Assembly (NCBI RefSeq): GCF_901827155.1
Contig: NZ_LR594659.1
Span: forward strand, 4,978,501-5,042,500
From: Variovorax sp. PBL-H6
GTDB lineage: Bacteria; Pseudomonadota; Gammaproteobacteria; Burkholderiales; Burkholderiaceae_C
DNA length: 64,000 bases
Direction of reading: 5' to 3'
Each line of letters begins with the position of its first letter. Within the stretch, counting starts at the first letter, position 1. Below are positions 46,133-56,100 of this stretch, piece after piece. The translations under genes were made by a program, and so were the position numbers. The notes under the pieces are model-generated. The model saw only the letters and a program-made list of their open reading frames with translations. It was not told the DNA's origin and did no database searches.

Positions 46133-47056
46133 ATGAGCACACCTCCTGCTGAACCCGTTCCCGCCGTGGCCGAGCAACCGATCGCCGCAATCGCCGCGTC
46201 TTCTCGCGTGCGCACGCCATGGACAGAGTTCTGGCGCAAGTTCCGCATGCAGCATGTGGCGATGGGCGCCGGCATCTTCGTGCTGCTGCTGGTGGCCGTT
46301 GCCATCCTCGCGCCGTGGATCGTGCCGTACGACGCCGAGAACTTCTTCGACTACGACAAGCTGAATACGGGCCCTTCGGCGGCCCACTGGTTCGGCGTCG
46401 ATCCGCTGGGCCGCGACATCTTCAGCCGCATCCTGATGGGCGCGCGCATCTCGCTGGCCACCGGCTTCCTGTCCGTGGTGCTGGGCGCCATCGCCGGCAC
46501 CCTGCTGGGGCTGCTGGCCGGCTACTACGGCGGCTGGTGGGACCGCATCGTGATGCGCATCTCCGACGTGCTCTTCGCCTTTCCCGGCATCCTGCTGGCG
46601 CTGGGCGTGGTCGCCATCCTCGGCAGCAGCATGACCAACGTGGTGGTGGCTGTCTCGGTGTTCAGCGTGCCGGCCTTCGCGCGGCTGGTGCGGGGCAACA
46701 CGCTGGCGCTGAAGAACCTCACCTACATCGAGGCCACGCGCAGCATCGGCGCGAGCGACCGCACCATCCTGCTGCGCCACATCCTGCCGGGCACCATCTC
46801 CTCCATCGTCGTGTACTTCACGATGCGGCTGGGCACGTCGATCATCACGGCGGCGAGCCTCAGCTTCCTCGGCATGGGCGCGCAGCCGCCGATGCCGGAA
46901 TGGGGCGCGATGCTGAACGAGGCGCGCGCGGACATGGTGAATGCGCCGCACGTGGCGCTGTTTCCGTCGCTGGCGATCTTCTTCACGGTGCTGGCCTTCA
47001 ACCTGCTGGGCGACGGCCTGCGCGACGCACTCGACCCGAAGATCGACCGCCTGTAG
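46133..47056 (+). CDS. gsiD: Glutathione/peptide ABC transporter permease 2
   Basis: A 307-residue DppC-type permease. After a cytoplasmic N-terminus it has a helix [24 protein letters not shown] stretch near residue 45, the [20 protein letters not shown] motif near 84, and the coupling loop [20 protein letters not shown] near 201. It ends [19 protein letters not shown], the common end of this family. Two bases separate it from the DmpA-type gene. Confidence 0.95.
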   Translation: MSTPPAEPVPAVAEQPIAAIAASSRVRTPWTEFWRKFRMQHVAMGAGIFVLLLVAVAILAPWIVPYDAENFFDYDKLNTGPSAAHWFGVDPLGRDIFSRILMGARISLATGFLSVVLGAIAGTLLGLLAGYYGGWWDRIVMRISDVLFAFPGILLALGVVAILGSSMTNVVVAVSVFSVPAFARLVRGNTLALKNLTYIEATRSIGASDRTILLRHILPGTISSIVVYFTMRLGTSIITAASLSFLGMGAQPPMPEWGAMLNEARADMVNAPHVALFPSLAIFFTVLAFNLLGDGLRDALDPKIDRL

Positions 47057-47058
47057 CC

Positions 47059-48156
47059 ATGGCGCCGGCCGTTCCACGCATCGGCGCCCTGCCATCGGGC
47101 CGCCGAGACGCCATCACCGACGTGGCCGGCGTCACGGTGGGCCATTGCACGCTCGACGAGGGCGACGTGCAGACCGGCGTGACGGTGGTGTGCCCGCATG
47201 CGGGCGACCCCTATCTGCAGCGCGTGCCCGCCGGGGTCGCGGTGCTCAACGGCTTCGGCAAGAGCATCGGGCTGGTCCAGGTGGAGGAGCTGGGCGTGCT
47301 CGAGACGCCGATCGCGCTGACCAACACCTTCTCGGTGCCGGCCGTGGCCGAGGCGCAGATCCGTGACTGCATCGCCATGAACCCGGAATGCGGGCGCAGC
47401 CTGTCCAGCGTCAATCCGCTGGTGTTCGAGTGCAACGACGGCTTCCTCAACGACATGCAGCGCATGGCCGTGCGCGGGCACGACTACCTGCAGGCCCGGG
47501 CCGCGGCTGGCGAAGAGGTCCCGCAGGGCTCGGTCGGCGCGGGCCGGGGCATGTCCTGCTTCGCGCTCAAGGGTGGCATCGGGACAGCATCGCGCCGGGT
47601 GCCGGCAGCCGGTGCCGGGCTGCACACCCTGGGCGCGCTGGTGCTGGCCAACTACGGGCTGCTGCCCAACCTGGTGATCGCCGGCCGATCAGTCGGCGCG
47701 CAGCTGGCCACGCAGCTCGCTGGCGCAATGCCGGTGGCCGAGCCCGAGAAGGGCTCGATCATCATGCTGATCGCCACCGACGCGCCGCTCGACGCGCGCC
47801 AGCTTCGGCGCTTGGCGCTGCGCGCCGGAGCGGGCCTGGCGCGCACCGGTTCCGTCTTCGGCCACGGCAGCGGCGACATCGCGCTGGCCTTCTCGACCGC
47901 CTACACGCTGCCGCAGCGGCGCGAGCACCCGATGCCTGCGGTCGCACTGCTGCACGATGCCCTGCTCGACGGCCTGTTCCAGGCCGCGGCCGACAGCGTG
48001 GAGCAGGCCATCCTGCATGCGCTTTGGCAGGCCGAGTCCATCACCGGGCGCGACGGCCATGTGCGCCCGGCCCTGACCGAGCTGCTGCGCGACTGGCCTT
48101 CCGACACATTCGCGCTACCCAACGACCCGCACCACCCGCACCACTCGCTCTCATGA
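47059..48156 (+). CDS. P1-family (DmpA/BapA-like) aminopeptidase
   Basis: A 365-residue self-processing peptidase of family P1/S58. GAGRGMSCFALKGGIGTASR near residue 157 is the family core, and KGSIIMLIATDAPL places the autoproteolysis site before Ser233, which becomes the N-terminal nucleophile of the beta chain. Relatives remove D-amino acids, beta-amino acids or beta-alanine from short peptides. Position between the Gsi importer and a D-aminopeptidase suggests cytoplasmic breakdown of imported unusual peptides. No signal peptide is visible. Confidence 0.92.
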   Translation: MAPAVPRIGALPSGRRDAITDVAGVTVGHCTLDEGDVQTGVTVVCPHAGDPYLQRVPAGVAVLNGFGKSIGLVQVEELGVLETPIALTNTFSVPAVAEAQIRDCIAMNPECGRSLSSVNPLVFECNDGFLNDMQRMAVRGHDYLQARAAAGEEVPQGSVGAGRGMSCFALKGGIGTASRRVPAAGAGLHTLGALVLANYGLLPNLVIAGRSVGAQLATQLAGAMPVAEPEKGSIIMLIATDAPLDARQLRRLALRAGAGLARTGSVFGHGSGDIALAFSTAYTLPQRREHPMPAVALLHDALLDGLFQAAADSVEQAILHALWQAESITGRDGHVRPALTELLRDWPSDTFALPNDPHHPHHSLS

Positions 48157-48971
48157 AAATACTGATCTCCGTCGACATCGAAGGCGTGGCCGGCGTCTTC
48201 CATTCCCAGCAGGTGCGCGCCGGCAATCCCGAGTACGAGCGTGCGCGCCGGCTGATGACCGAGGAGGCGAACGCCGCCATCGTGGGCGCCTTCGAAGGCG
48301 GCGCCGACGAGGTGTGGGTGAACGACTCGCACGGCGACTTCCGCAACATGCCGCCGGACCTGCTGGATGCGCGCGCGCAGGTGATCCAGGGCAAGCCACG
48401 CTATCTGAGCATGGTGGCGGGGGTCGAGCTCGGCATGGACGGTGTCTGCATGATCGGCTACCACTCGCGCGCCGGCGGCGCGGGCATCCTGGCGCACACC
48501 ATCAACAGCTTCGCCTTCGCGGGTGTCGAAATCGGCGGCCAGGCCTTGGGCGAGGCCGGGCTCTACGGCGCACTGGCCGGCGAGTACGGCGTGCCGGTGC
48601 TGATGGCCAGCGGCGACGACGTCTTCATCGCCGAGAACCAGGCGCTCTTCCCGCACGCGACCTTCGTGCAGACCAAGCGCGCCACCGGGCAGACCAGCGG
48701 CGTATCGCTCTCGCCGGCCCGGTCCTGCGCGGCGATCCGCGAGGGCGTGGCGGCGGCGCTGGCAGCACGCGCGCAAGCACGGCCGCTGCTGCTCGCCAAG
48801 CCCTTGGCCGTCACGCTGCATACCCAGACGCCCGCCATGGCCGACCTTTTCTGCCAGTGGCCGGCGTTCGAGCGCAGCGCGCCGACCGAGCTCCGTTTCA
48901 ACGCGCCCTCTGTCGAAGCGGCGGTGCGCATGCTCAACTGCTGCTCGGCGATGTCGGCGATGCTGCGCTGA
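48153..48971 (+). CDS. M55-family D-aminopeptidase (DppA-like)
   Basis: A 272-residue zinc peptidase. The motif MKILISVDIEGVAGV at the start supplies the Asp and Glu ligands; NDSHGDFRNM near residue 58 and IGYHSRAGGAGILAHT near residue 102 supply the His ligands. Bacillus DppA hydrolyses D-Ala-D-Ala and related peptides. The start overlaps the P1 peptidase stop (ATGA). It is the last gene of the operon, suggesting recycling of peptidoglycan-type or D-peptides. Confidence 0.93.
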   Translation: MKILISVDIEGVAGVFHSQQVRAGNPEYERARRLMTEEANAAIVGAFEGGADEVWVNDSHGDFRNMPPDLLDARAQVIQGKPRYLSMVAGVELGMDGVCMIGYHSRAGGAGILAHTINSFAFAGVEIGGQALGEAGLYGALAGEYGVPVLMASGDDVFIAENQALFPHATFVQTKRATGQTSGVSLSPARSCAAIREGVAAALAARAQARPLLLAKPLAVTLHTQTPAMADLFCQWPAFERSAPTELRFNAPSVEAAVRMLNCCSAMSAMLR

Positions 48972-49162
48972 CGTCCCAACGCTTCCGCGCGCTGGAGTTG
49001 GAGGTTACCCGTCTACTTGTACCGTGTCTTCCACAGGAGTTTGAGTGACGCCGCGTCCTTGCTTGGTCTAGCGAGTGATCTCCATAGTCTCGATCATCCT
49101 CTCGCGAATATGGCCCTTCGCAGCAATGGTGCGGCAAGAAAACGGGCATCACTCCGCTCTGG

Positions 49163-49291
49163 TCAGCACCCTTCCAGAACGCTCTCCAAGTACGCTTCCA
49201 TGTCGGACAGGTAACCTTCGACATCCCCAGCACTCACGTGGTTTCCTTTTTGAGCGCGCATGGATTCCAATGGCGTCCAAACGAAGGCATC
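49163..49291 (-). pseudogene. C-terminal remnant of an immunity-like gene
   Basis: The frame reads DAFVWTPLESMRAQKG, then VSAGDVEGYLSDMEAYLESV, LEGC and stop. The acidic helical ending looks like a small immunity protein. There is no start: upstream the frame runs into the orphan toxin tip, which is in another frame. A deletion seems to have joined the tip to the end of its former immunity gene. The assignment is by context and style of the peptide. Confidence 0.4.
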
Positions 49292-49401
49292 ACGCCCCAG
49301 TCTTGCATCTGGTCAAGCGCATGCCACGAGAAGTCGCGGCCGTTGATCTGCGTCGCCTTGTTGCGAATATTCTGATATGGCGCGTTTTTCAGCTGAACGC
49401 C
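49234..49401 (-). pseudogene. Orphan Rhs toxin-tip fragment
   Basis: After a stop at 49402-49404 the frame encodes LKNAPYQNIRNKATQINGRD, then FSWHALDQMQDWGVMPS, and loses its family character after about residue 38. HALDQMQ is the hallmark of a C-terminal toxin domain (DUF4258-like) found in Rhs and CdiA effectors; intact copies continue with a VVENTI-type segment that is absent here. Orphan tips downstream of an active rhs/immunity pair are known leftovers of toxin exchange. Confidence 0.6.
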
Positions 49402-49770
49402 CTAAGGAAGTCTGGACGGAAGCCTTTGCTTTGTGATGTCGTCAGTAATCTACCTTCGAAAACTGCACGAGAGCCGTCGACGCAATTCCTCATCCATTGC
49501 GGGCAAGCCCTCTCGCCACTTCGAGCGAGCAAGTGGCAATAAGTCGACTAGTTGAGCCAGCACCTTAGCGAGTTCTTGCGGCGCCCGAAGATCATCAAAG
49601 TGCTCCTGATTTGCGGAGCCATCCGCCAAATTTCCACGTAGGTCGTACTTTGCGTACTTTGATCAAATCCGTCAGTGGGCGAGTACAAGGACGCGCGACT
49701 CGTCGAGGTCTCCCAGGCTTTGCAGATCGTCGCTTTGCTTGACTGCGACCGGCCAAAGACAATCGGCCTC
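49402..49770 (-). pseudogene. Decayed gene, probably an immunity gene
   Basis: Directly after the intact immunity gene the same frame reads protein-like sequence broken by stops. The order is KQSDDLQSLGDLDESRVLVL, two stops near 49672 and 49665, then SKYAKYDLRGNLADGSANQE, HFDDLRAPQELAKVLAQLVD and LLPLARSKWREGL up to a stop at 49404. The helical, acidic style fits a small immunity protein. No start with a good ribosome-binding site remains. Confidence 0.45.
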
Positions 49771-49773
49771 AAG

Positions 49774-50133
49774 TCACTTCCACACGGCAGGGAACGCAAA
49801 CCAGACTCCATCGACACCCGGGTCAGCGTTGGAATCCAACCATTCGCGCACCAGAGCATCCGCTGCACTCGCGGGATCATCGCCGTATTTGAGCACCGGA
49901 CTCCAACCAAACGCGGCGGTCTTGTCCCCGACAACTGGTGCCGCGCCTGCCTTGATCATCTCAGTGACGAAGCGGTGTACAAAATCCTCCAACTCGCCAT
50001 TGACCAGCGCAAAATGCTCGCGGCCAGCCCTGACTATGCGCCACATGCCAACGGGATCGGATCGAGCCTCGTCAACTGTGGAACGGATCCACTCGATATC
50101 GGTGATTCCGGTGTTGGTAAGCAAATTGGTCAT
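49774..50133 (-). CDS. Putative immunity protein for the Rhs toxin
   Basis: A 119-residue soluble acidic protein (MTNLLTNTGITDIEWIRSTV start, ends FAFPAVWK). I do not recognise its fold. Its ATG overlaps the rhs stop as ATGA, the classical position of a cognate immunity gene after a polymorphic toxin. Its lower GC matches the toxin tip rather than the conserved rhs core, as expected if tip and immunity gene travelled together. Confidence 0.7.
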   Translation of the reverse strand: MTNLLTNTGITDIEWIRSTVDEARSDPVGMWRIVRAGREHFALVNGELEDFVHRFVTEMIKAGAAPVVGDKTAAFGWSPVLKYGDDPASAADALVREWLDSNADPGVDGVWFAFPAVWK

Positions 50134-53100
50134 GGCCTCTGGTGGATCTTCGTTACGTCTGGGACACCGGGAACATTCACATCGACAGTTCGTCCGCTCC
50201 CGCGACTATCACGAATGCCAAATCCGCCCTGATTGTTCGGCAGATCGTACCAATCTCCAGGATAGTTGCCGTTCGAACCGAGCTTGGCGCCGAGGCCTTT
50301 TAGCCCATTGATGATTCCGTCGAGTTGGCCAGGCGTAACCGTCCTAACGCCGGGCCCAGCACCGCGAGCCCTCTCTCCAGCCGGTTGCCCGTCCGGCGCG
50401 AGGACATCGCCTGGTGCCGTTGGCCTATCTGCGCTATTTGCCCCGTCATTGAACATCCAATTCCCGAGCGCAGCCGCTCCTTGTGCAAGGCCGTCGCGGC
50501 ATGCAGGCATTGCTTGGCAGACCAGAAGCCCGCCGATCACAGGCACCCCAACCACAGCAGCATTGGTCCTGATCATGTTGGGATCGGAGCCACTGCCGAT
50601 GACGTAGTCCGCCGGGCCCGATCCGCTGCTGGCTCCTCCCACCCCTGCAGCCAGCGCCGCTGCCTGACTTGCGATCAATCCGGAAGGGTCAGTCCTGTTC
50701 GCCGAGTTGTTGCCCACGTAGGCATACAGATTGACATCGTCCTTGTAGCCAATGGGATCGGTCTGCAGGAACCTGCCCAGGCTCGGCGAGTAGAAGCGCG
50801 CCTTGTAGTAGTAAAGCCCGAGGTCGCCGATGAGCTGCTGACCCGTGTACCTGAACCTCGGCCCCGTCGTGGTGTTCGGCTCGCCGTAGGGCCCATAGCT
50901 GTAGATGCCCGTGGAGGCGCCTGTCGCATTGGCCGTGGCCACGATGCTGCCCAGGTGGTCCGCGTAGAACCAGTTCTTGGCGGTGGTGCCTGACCCTTCG
51001 TACCAGACGATCGGCTCGTCGGTGCCGGGGCCATGCACATAACGTCGTTGCAGCGTCGTGCCCGCCGCGTCGTACTCGGCAATCAGGTTCGCGGCGTCGT
51101 ACAGCAGGTTCGTCGTGGTGGCTCCGATCGCCGTCTGCCTGAGTCTTCCCTCTGCGTCGTAGGCGAGGCTGGCTGCAGTGCCCGTCTTGCTCGCCGTCTT
51201 CAGCCGGTTGTCCAGGTCATAGCCGTAGCTCCAGATGCCATCGCCCGTGAGGTTGCCGTTGGCGTCGTAGCTCTGCGTTGCACCGCCCGCCGCGGTGTAC
51301 TGGTTCAGCCCGTTGCTGGTGTAGCTCTTCGTGCCCGGCGTGCCCCCGCTCCACTGGTACAGGTTGTTGGTCCAGGCGACGCTCTTGAGCTCTCTGACTT
51401 GGTTGCGCGTGTAGCTGTATTGCACTTCCTGAGACGGCGAAGCGAGGAAGTTCTTCAGCGTGGCGAGTGCCCCCTGGTTGTCGTAGCTGCGCTGGATGGT
51501 GGTCCCATTGCCGAGCGTCACGGTGGTGCGCCGTCCCAGGTCGTCGTAGGCGTAGCTGGCGAGGCTGACGCTGCCGTTCTCCTGGATGACGCTCGGCCGG
51601 TTGGCCGCGTCGTAGCTGGTGGTCGTGTAGAACGCATCGGGCCACGTGGTGCGGATGCGGTTGCCCGCGGCGTCGTACTGGTGGCTGAGGGTCTTGCCAC
51701 CGGCGGTGGTGCTCGCGAGCCGCCCGGCGTTGTCCCAGGCGTAGCTGATGAAGTGGCTGCCATTGGCGAACTGGGCCGAGGTGCGCAGCCCTCGCAGGTC
51801 GTAGCCGAACTGGACGTTGTCGGCGGTGTTCGGATAACTGCGCGTGCTCAGGCGGTTGAGGTTGTCCCATGCCTGGGTGATGGTCTGGCCGTTGCGCCTG
51901 CGCATCGAGGTGACGTTGCCGTTGGCGTCGTACGCGTTCTCCTCGTAGTCGTTCGCGTTGCCGTACAGGGGTGTGCTCGGCAGCGGGAAGTAGGTGCGCG
52001 CCAGCCGGTCGAAGCCGTCGTAGGTGTGGACGGTCAGGTTGTTCTTGGCGTCCTTGACCGAATCGACATTGCCGTTGGGCGTGTAGGTGTAGGTCGCATA
52101 AGCCTGGGCCAGTGCCGTGCCCACGGCCTTGTTGACCGCCTGCACGGTGTCGTCGAGGTTGTAGATGGTCTCGGTGACGCGGTTGCCCCCGTCGGCTGCG
52201 GGAAGGTACTGCGTCGTCCGGAAGGGTCGATCCACGTCGTCATAGGCGATGTCGGTGATGGGCGTCGGAGCCGCCTCGCCGGGGCAGGTGGTGGCCGCGG
52301 CAGTGAGCGCCGGACCCCAGGCCCGGGTGACCTTGCCGGTCTCGCTGTAGCGGCTGCAGCTCACGAGCCATTGAGTCCCCTGCTGCGCCGCGCTCTTGAC
52401 CGCGCGGCCGTCCGCGTCATAGGCAACGCGGGTCTGCTTGCCCATCGCATCGGTGACCTGCGTGGGCCGGCGCTCGGTGTCGTAAGCCGTGGCGATCGTG
52501 TCCGCCACATCGGTGCGCGGCCCATCGACCCCGGTAGGGTTTCCGGTCAGGTCATACGTAAAGCTGGTCGTCAGATTCAGCTTGCCGGTGCCCGCATCAA
52601 CCGTGCTGGTCTGCGGCACGTACTTGTTCGCAGCGTTGTAGGTGGTGGCGGTCAACACGCTGTTGCTGGCGCTGGTCTTGACGGTCTGCGAGCTCGGCAG
52701 GTAGAAGCTCGGGAAGCCGCTCGGCGTGAAGGCGGTGTAGGCGTAGGTGGTCTGAGGTGCCACTCCGGCCGCATCGGCCGGGGCGGTGATGGCCAGCGGC
52801 AGGCCTTGCGCGGTGTAGGTGTAGGTGGTGGTTTTGCCCCGCGCGTCAATGGCGGTAGCCACCTTGTTGAAGGCGTTTTCGTAGTAGAAGCGCTGCACCC
52901 GGCTGGCCAGGCCGCTGCCGGGCTTGGCAATGCTGGTGATGCTCTGGACGTTGTGCGTGCAGCGGAACGTCGGGTTGGTGCAGGTAGCGTCGTCGTAGGC
53001 GTACTCGGTGGCGTTGCCCTCGGGCAGCTGCCTGCGGATGAGGCGCGACTGGCCGTCGTAGGTATTGATGGTCCAGTTACCCACGGGGGTGCTGGACTGA

Positions 53101-56100
53101 ATGACATTGCCCTGCCCGTCGAGATAGCTGGTGCGGGCGACTGCGCCCGGACCCACTTCCTCGGTTCGAGATCCGGCGAAGTAGTAGTCGTAGCTCTTGC
53201 CCCGCGCATTCACCTGGTTCTTCACGCGCCCGAGGCTGTCGTAGGTGTTGGTGAGCGCGGCGGTGGCCGGGAGGCTGGGGTTGTAGATGCTGCGGATCTG
53301 TCCCGGTAGGGTGTACGAGAAGGTCGTGCCTTGACCCAGTGTGTTGGTGAAGGTGGCGAGGTTCGAGTTGGCGTCGTAGCCGAAGCTCACGGAGCGCGTC
53401 CCGTCGCTGACCTGCGCGATGCGCCCGTTGGCGTTAGTAAAGGTCAACGTGCGGCCCAGGCTGTTCTGGACCTGCGCGAGGTCGTTGCCCGAGTAGGTGA
53501 ACTTGGCCTGGACGCCGCTGGGCTCGGTGTAGGTTTCGGCCTTGCCGGCGGCGTTGAACTTCAGGGCGGCGCGGTTAAGGAACTCATACGCATAGGTGCC
53601 ATCGGTGCTCTTCGTCAGCTTGCCGGATTTGCCGGGTGGCGGGTTGTACATGCCGGTTCCGTCGGGCAGCTTGACGAACACCTCGGCGTTGAGACCCTGG
53701 GTCACCACCACGGTGTTGTTGATCAGTTGGTCGCCGAACCAGCGTTGGCCGAGCGTGGCGGCCACGAGCTTGGCAAGCGGGCGTGCCGGGTCCATCAGCA
53801 GGTCGAAGGAGGCCTTGTGCTCGACGATGGTGCCCACGGCATCCAGGGCGGAGTCCTCGCCCATGGCTTGGAAGCCATCGGAGTTGACGGCGGCAGTGGC
53901 GTTGAAGTTGTGGGTCCAGCCCTTGCCCAGAGGGCCGTTCTGGTTGCGCATGCCGGAGCTGTACAGGCGCTGGAAGCCCAGGCTCTGCGGGAAGCTGCCG
54001 ACGCCGACATTGAGGTCCTCGTGGTTGTAAAGGAAGTGGCCCTGGACCATGTCGATCGGGTCGCCGAGGAGTTGCGGGCCGGCTTGGGTCAGATCGCTTT
54101 GTTCTCTGGTTGCTTGGACCACGGTCGCGCTGGCCGCCCCTGCCGACTGCTCGTACGTCGCGTAGCCGCCCGACAGGCCATTGCTGATGACGGAGCCCAG
54201 GTAAAGGCCCGAGCCCACGGTGAAGTAGCCCGCGCCGCTCCAGCTGTTCTCGGCGATGTCGCAGCGCGCGGGCAGGATCAGGCGCAGCCCGGAGGCCAAA
54301 TAGCTGCTGAAGTTGCCGAGATGCGCCCCGCAGTTCACCAGGTTGGGCTGCACGGCGCTCGCGTAGTTGGCCGACGTGGCGTTGTAGATGCGCTGGCCGG
54401 CCGCCGAGGCGAGGTCCATGAGCTTGACCGTTGATACGGCCGGAACCCCGGTGGTCTGCTGCACCGCCGTGGACTCGAGGATGCTCAGGTGCATGGCCCA
54501 GTTGGCGAACGCCGCGCTCTCCTTGTCGGTGTTGCCTGCGAGGTTGGCCACGGCCAGCACGTTGCTGGGCAGGTCGACGTAGGCGCTGCCGGTGTAGCCC
54601 ACGATGCCCACCTGGTGCTGGTGCAGCAAGGTGGTGTCGGCGATGCGCTCGGTGATGGTGCCGGCGTGGGTGTTCTGGGCGATCCACTGGGCGCCGATGA
54701 CGCCCAGGGTGCTGCCCAGCAGAGGTTCGGAAGCGTCGGCGGCACCGGAGGCCTTGAGGTCGCTCAACACGCGCCGGTAGTTCTCGGCCGGGCCACGGCC
54801 TGCGGGACCCCATCCGTTCGCAATGAGGAAGGTGTTGGTGCCGCCACCCAAGATCCTCTGGGTGAAGCTGTGGTTCGCCCAGGTGGAGACGTAGGCGTTG
54901 TGGGTGACGGTGAAGGTGACGGCGGTCGAGGCACCGGGAGTGACGGCCGTGCCGGGCGCACCGACGGCGACGCCATCGAGCTTGAGGATGGGTTGATTCG
55001 CCCCGTTGTAGGTGAGGGTCAGGCGCTTGCCGTAGATCGCATCGGAGGTGTAGGTCTGGTCGATGCCTTGGTACTGCACGCGCAGGGTGGGCTTCATGTA
55101 GCCCGGGAGCTCGGCCAGCTCCTCGCTGCCCCAGGCGGTGTTCTGGTAAGGCAGTGATGTCTGGCGCAAGGCGCCGTAGAAGGGGACGATGGTCTTGCCG
55201 CCGAGGACGTCGTCCAGGGTGGCGGTTTGTTTGGAGGTGCGCAGGGAGACCGCGAGGATGCCAGCGTACTTCTCGAGGTTGAAGCGGATGTTGTTGCGGT
55301 TGATGTTCTGGACGTAGTCGGCCGCGACGGTGGCGCCGCTCTGGGCGGAGGCCAGGTAGTTGGCGGCGTTGTAGCCGGCGTAGCTGGCGAGGTCGATGCC
55401 GCTCTTGAAGGTGTGGGGCTTGTAGCTCGGGTCGAAGACGTACCAGCTGCCGTTGATCTTGGTCTTGACCCAGACGTGCTCGATGGAGACATCCGTCAAT
55501 GCGGCGACGGTGCCGGGGCAACTGCCCGCGGTGGTGGCGTTGATCTCGTAGACCGGGATCTGGGCCTGGCCCAGGAGCGAGAGGACACCGCAGGCATTGG
55601 CGGTGCTCACGCCCCACCACTCAGTCAACTGAGCGGCGCTGAGCTTGGCGATGCCGCGCACGTAGTTGGCCTCCATGCCGGAGGCGCGCAGCAGCTCGAC
55701 CATCAAGGCCGCCTGGTCGTGGGCGGTGGCCTGGTTGTCGAGCACGGCGCCGAGGGCACCCTTCTGGATGCCGAAGGTGGGGTAGTACTCGACGTTGTTG
55801 CGCACGTACTGGTAGATGAGGTCGGGGTGATTGCGCAGGGACCGGGCGAGCTCGGCGATGGAGGCCGGACCGGAGGCAGCGGCGTCGCCGGAGATCTTTG
55901 CGGCGGAGGTGGATCTCGAAGTCTTGCTGGTCTTGGTCGCCGTGGATGCCGCAGTGACGCCTTGATTGACGTTGGCCGGAAGGACTCTCGACTTCAGGAT
56001 GCGCTGGGCATCGGCGAAGGTGACCGGGGGCATGTTGGCGCGAAGGACGCCGGGGGCGGGGGCGAACTCGCCTGCGGCGTCGCCGGTGCTGGCGGTGCTG

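Noticed and set aside
49075..49934. Plus- and minus-strand open frames in the toxin graveyard (for example 49075-49542 plus)
   Set aside because: They lie in other frames than the toxin/immunity-like peptides and have no recognisable content or ribosome-binding sites.
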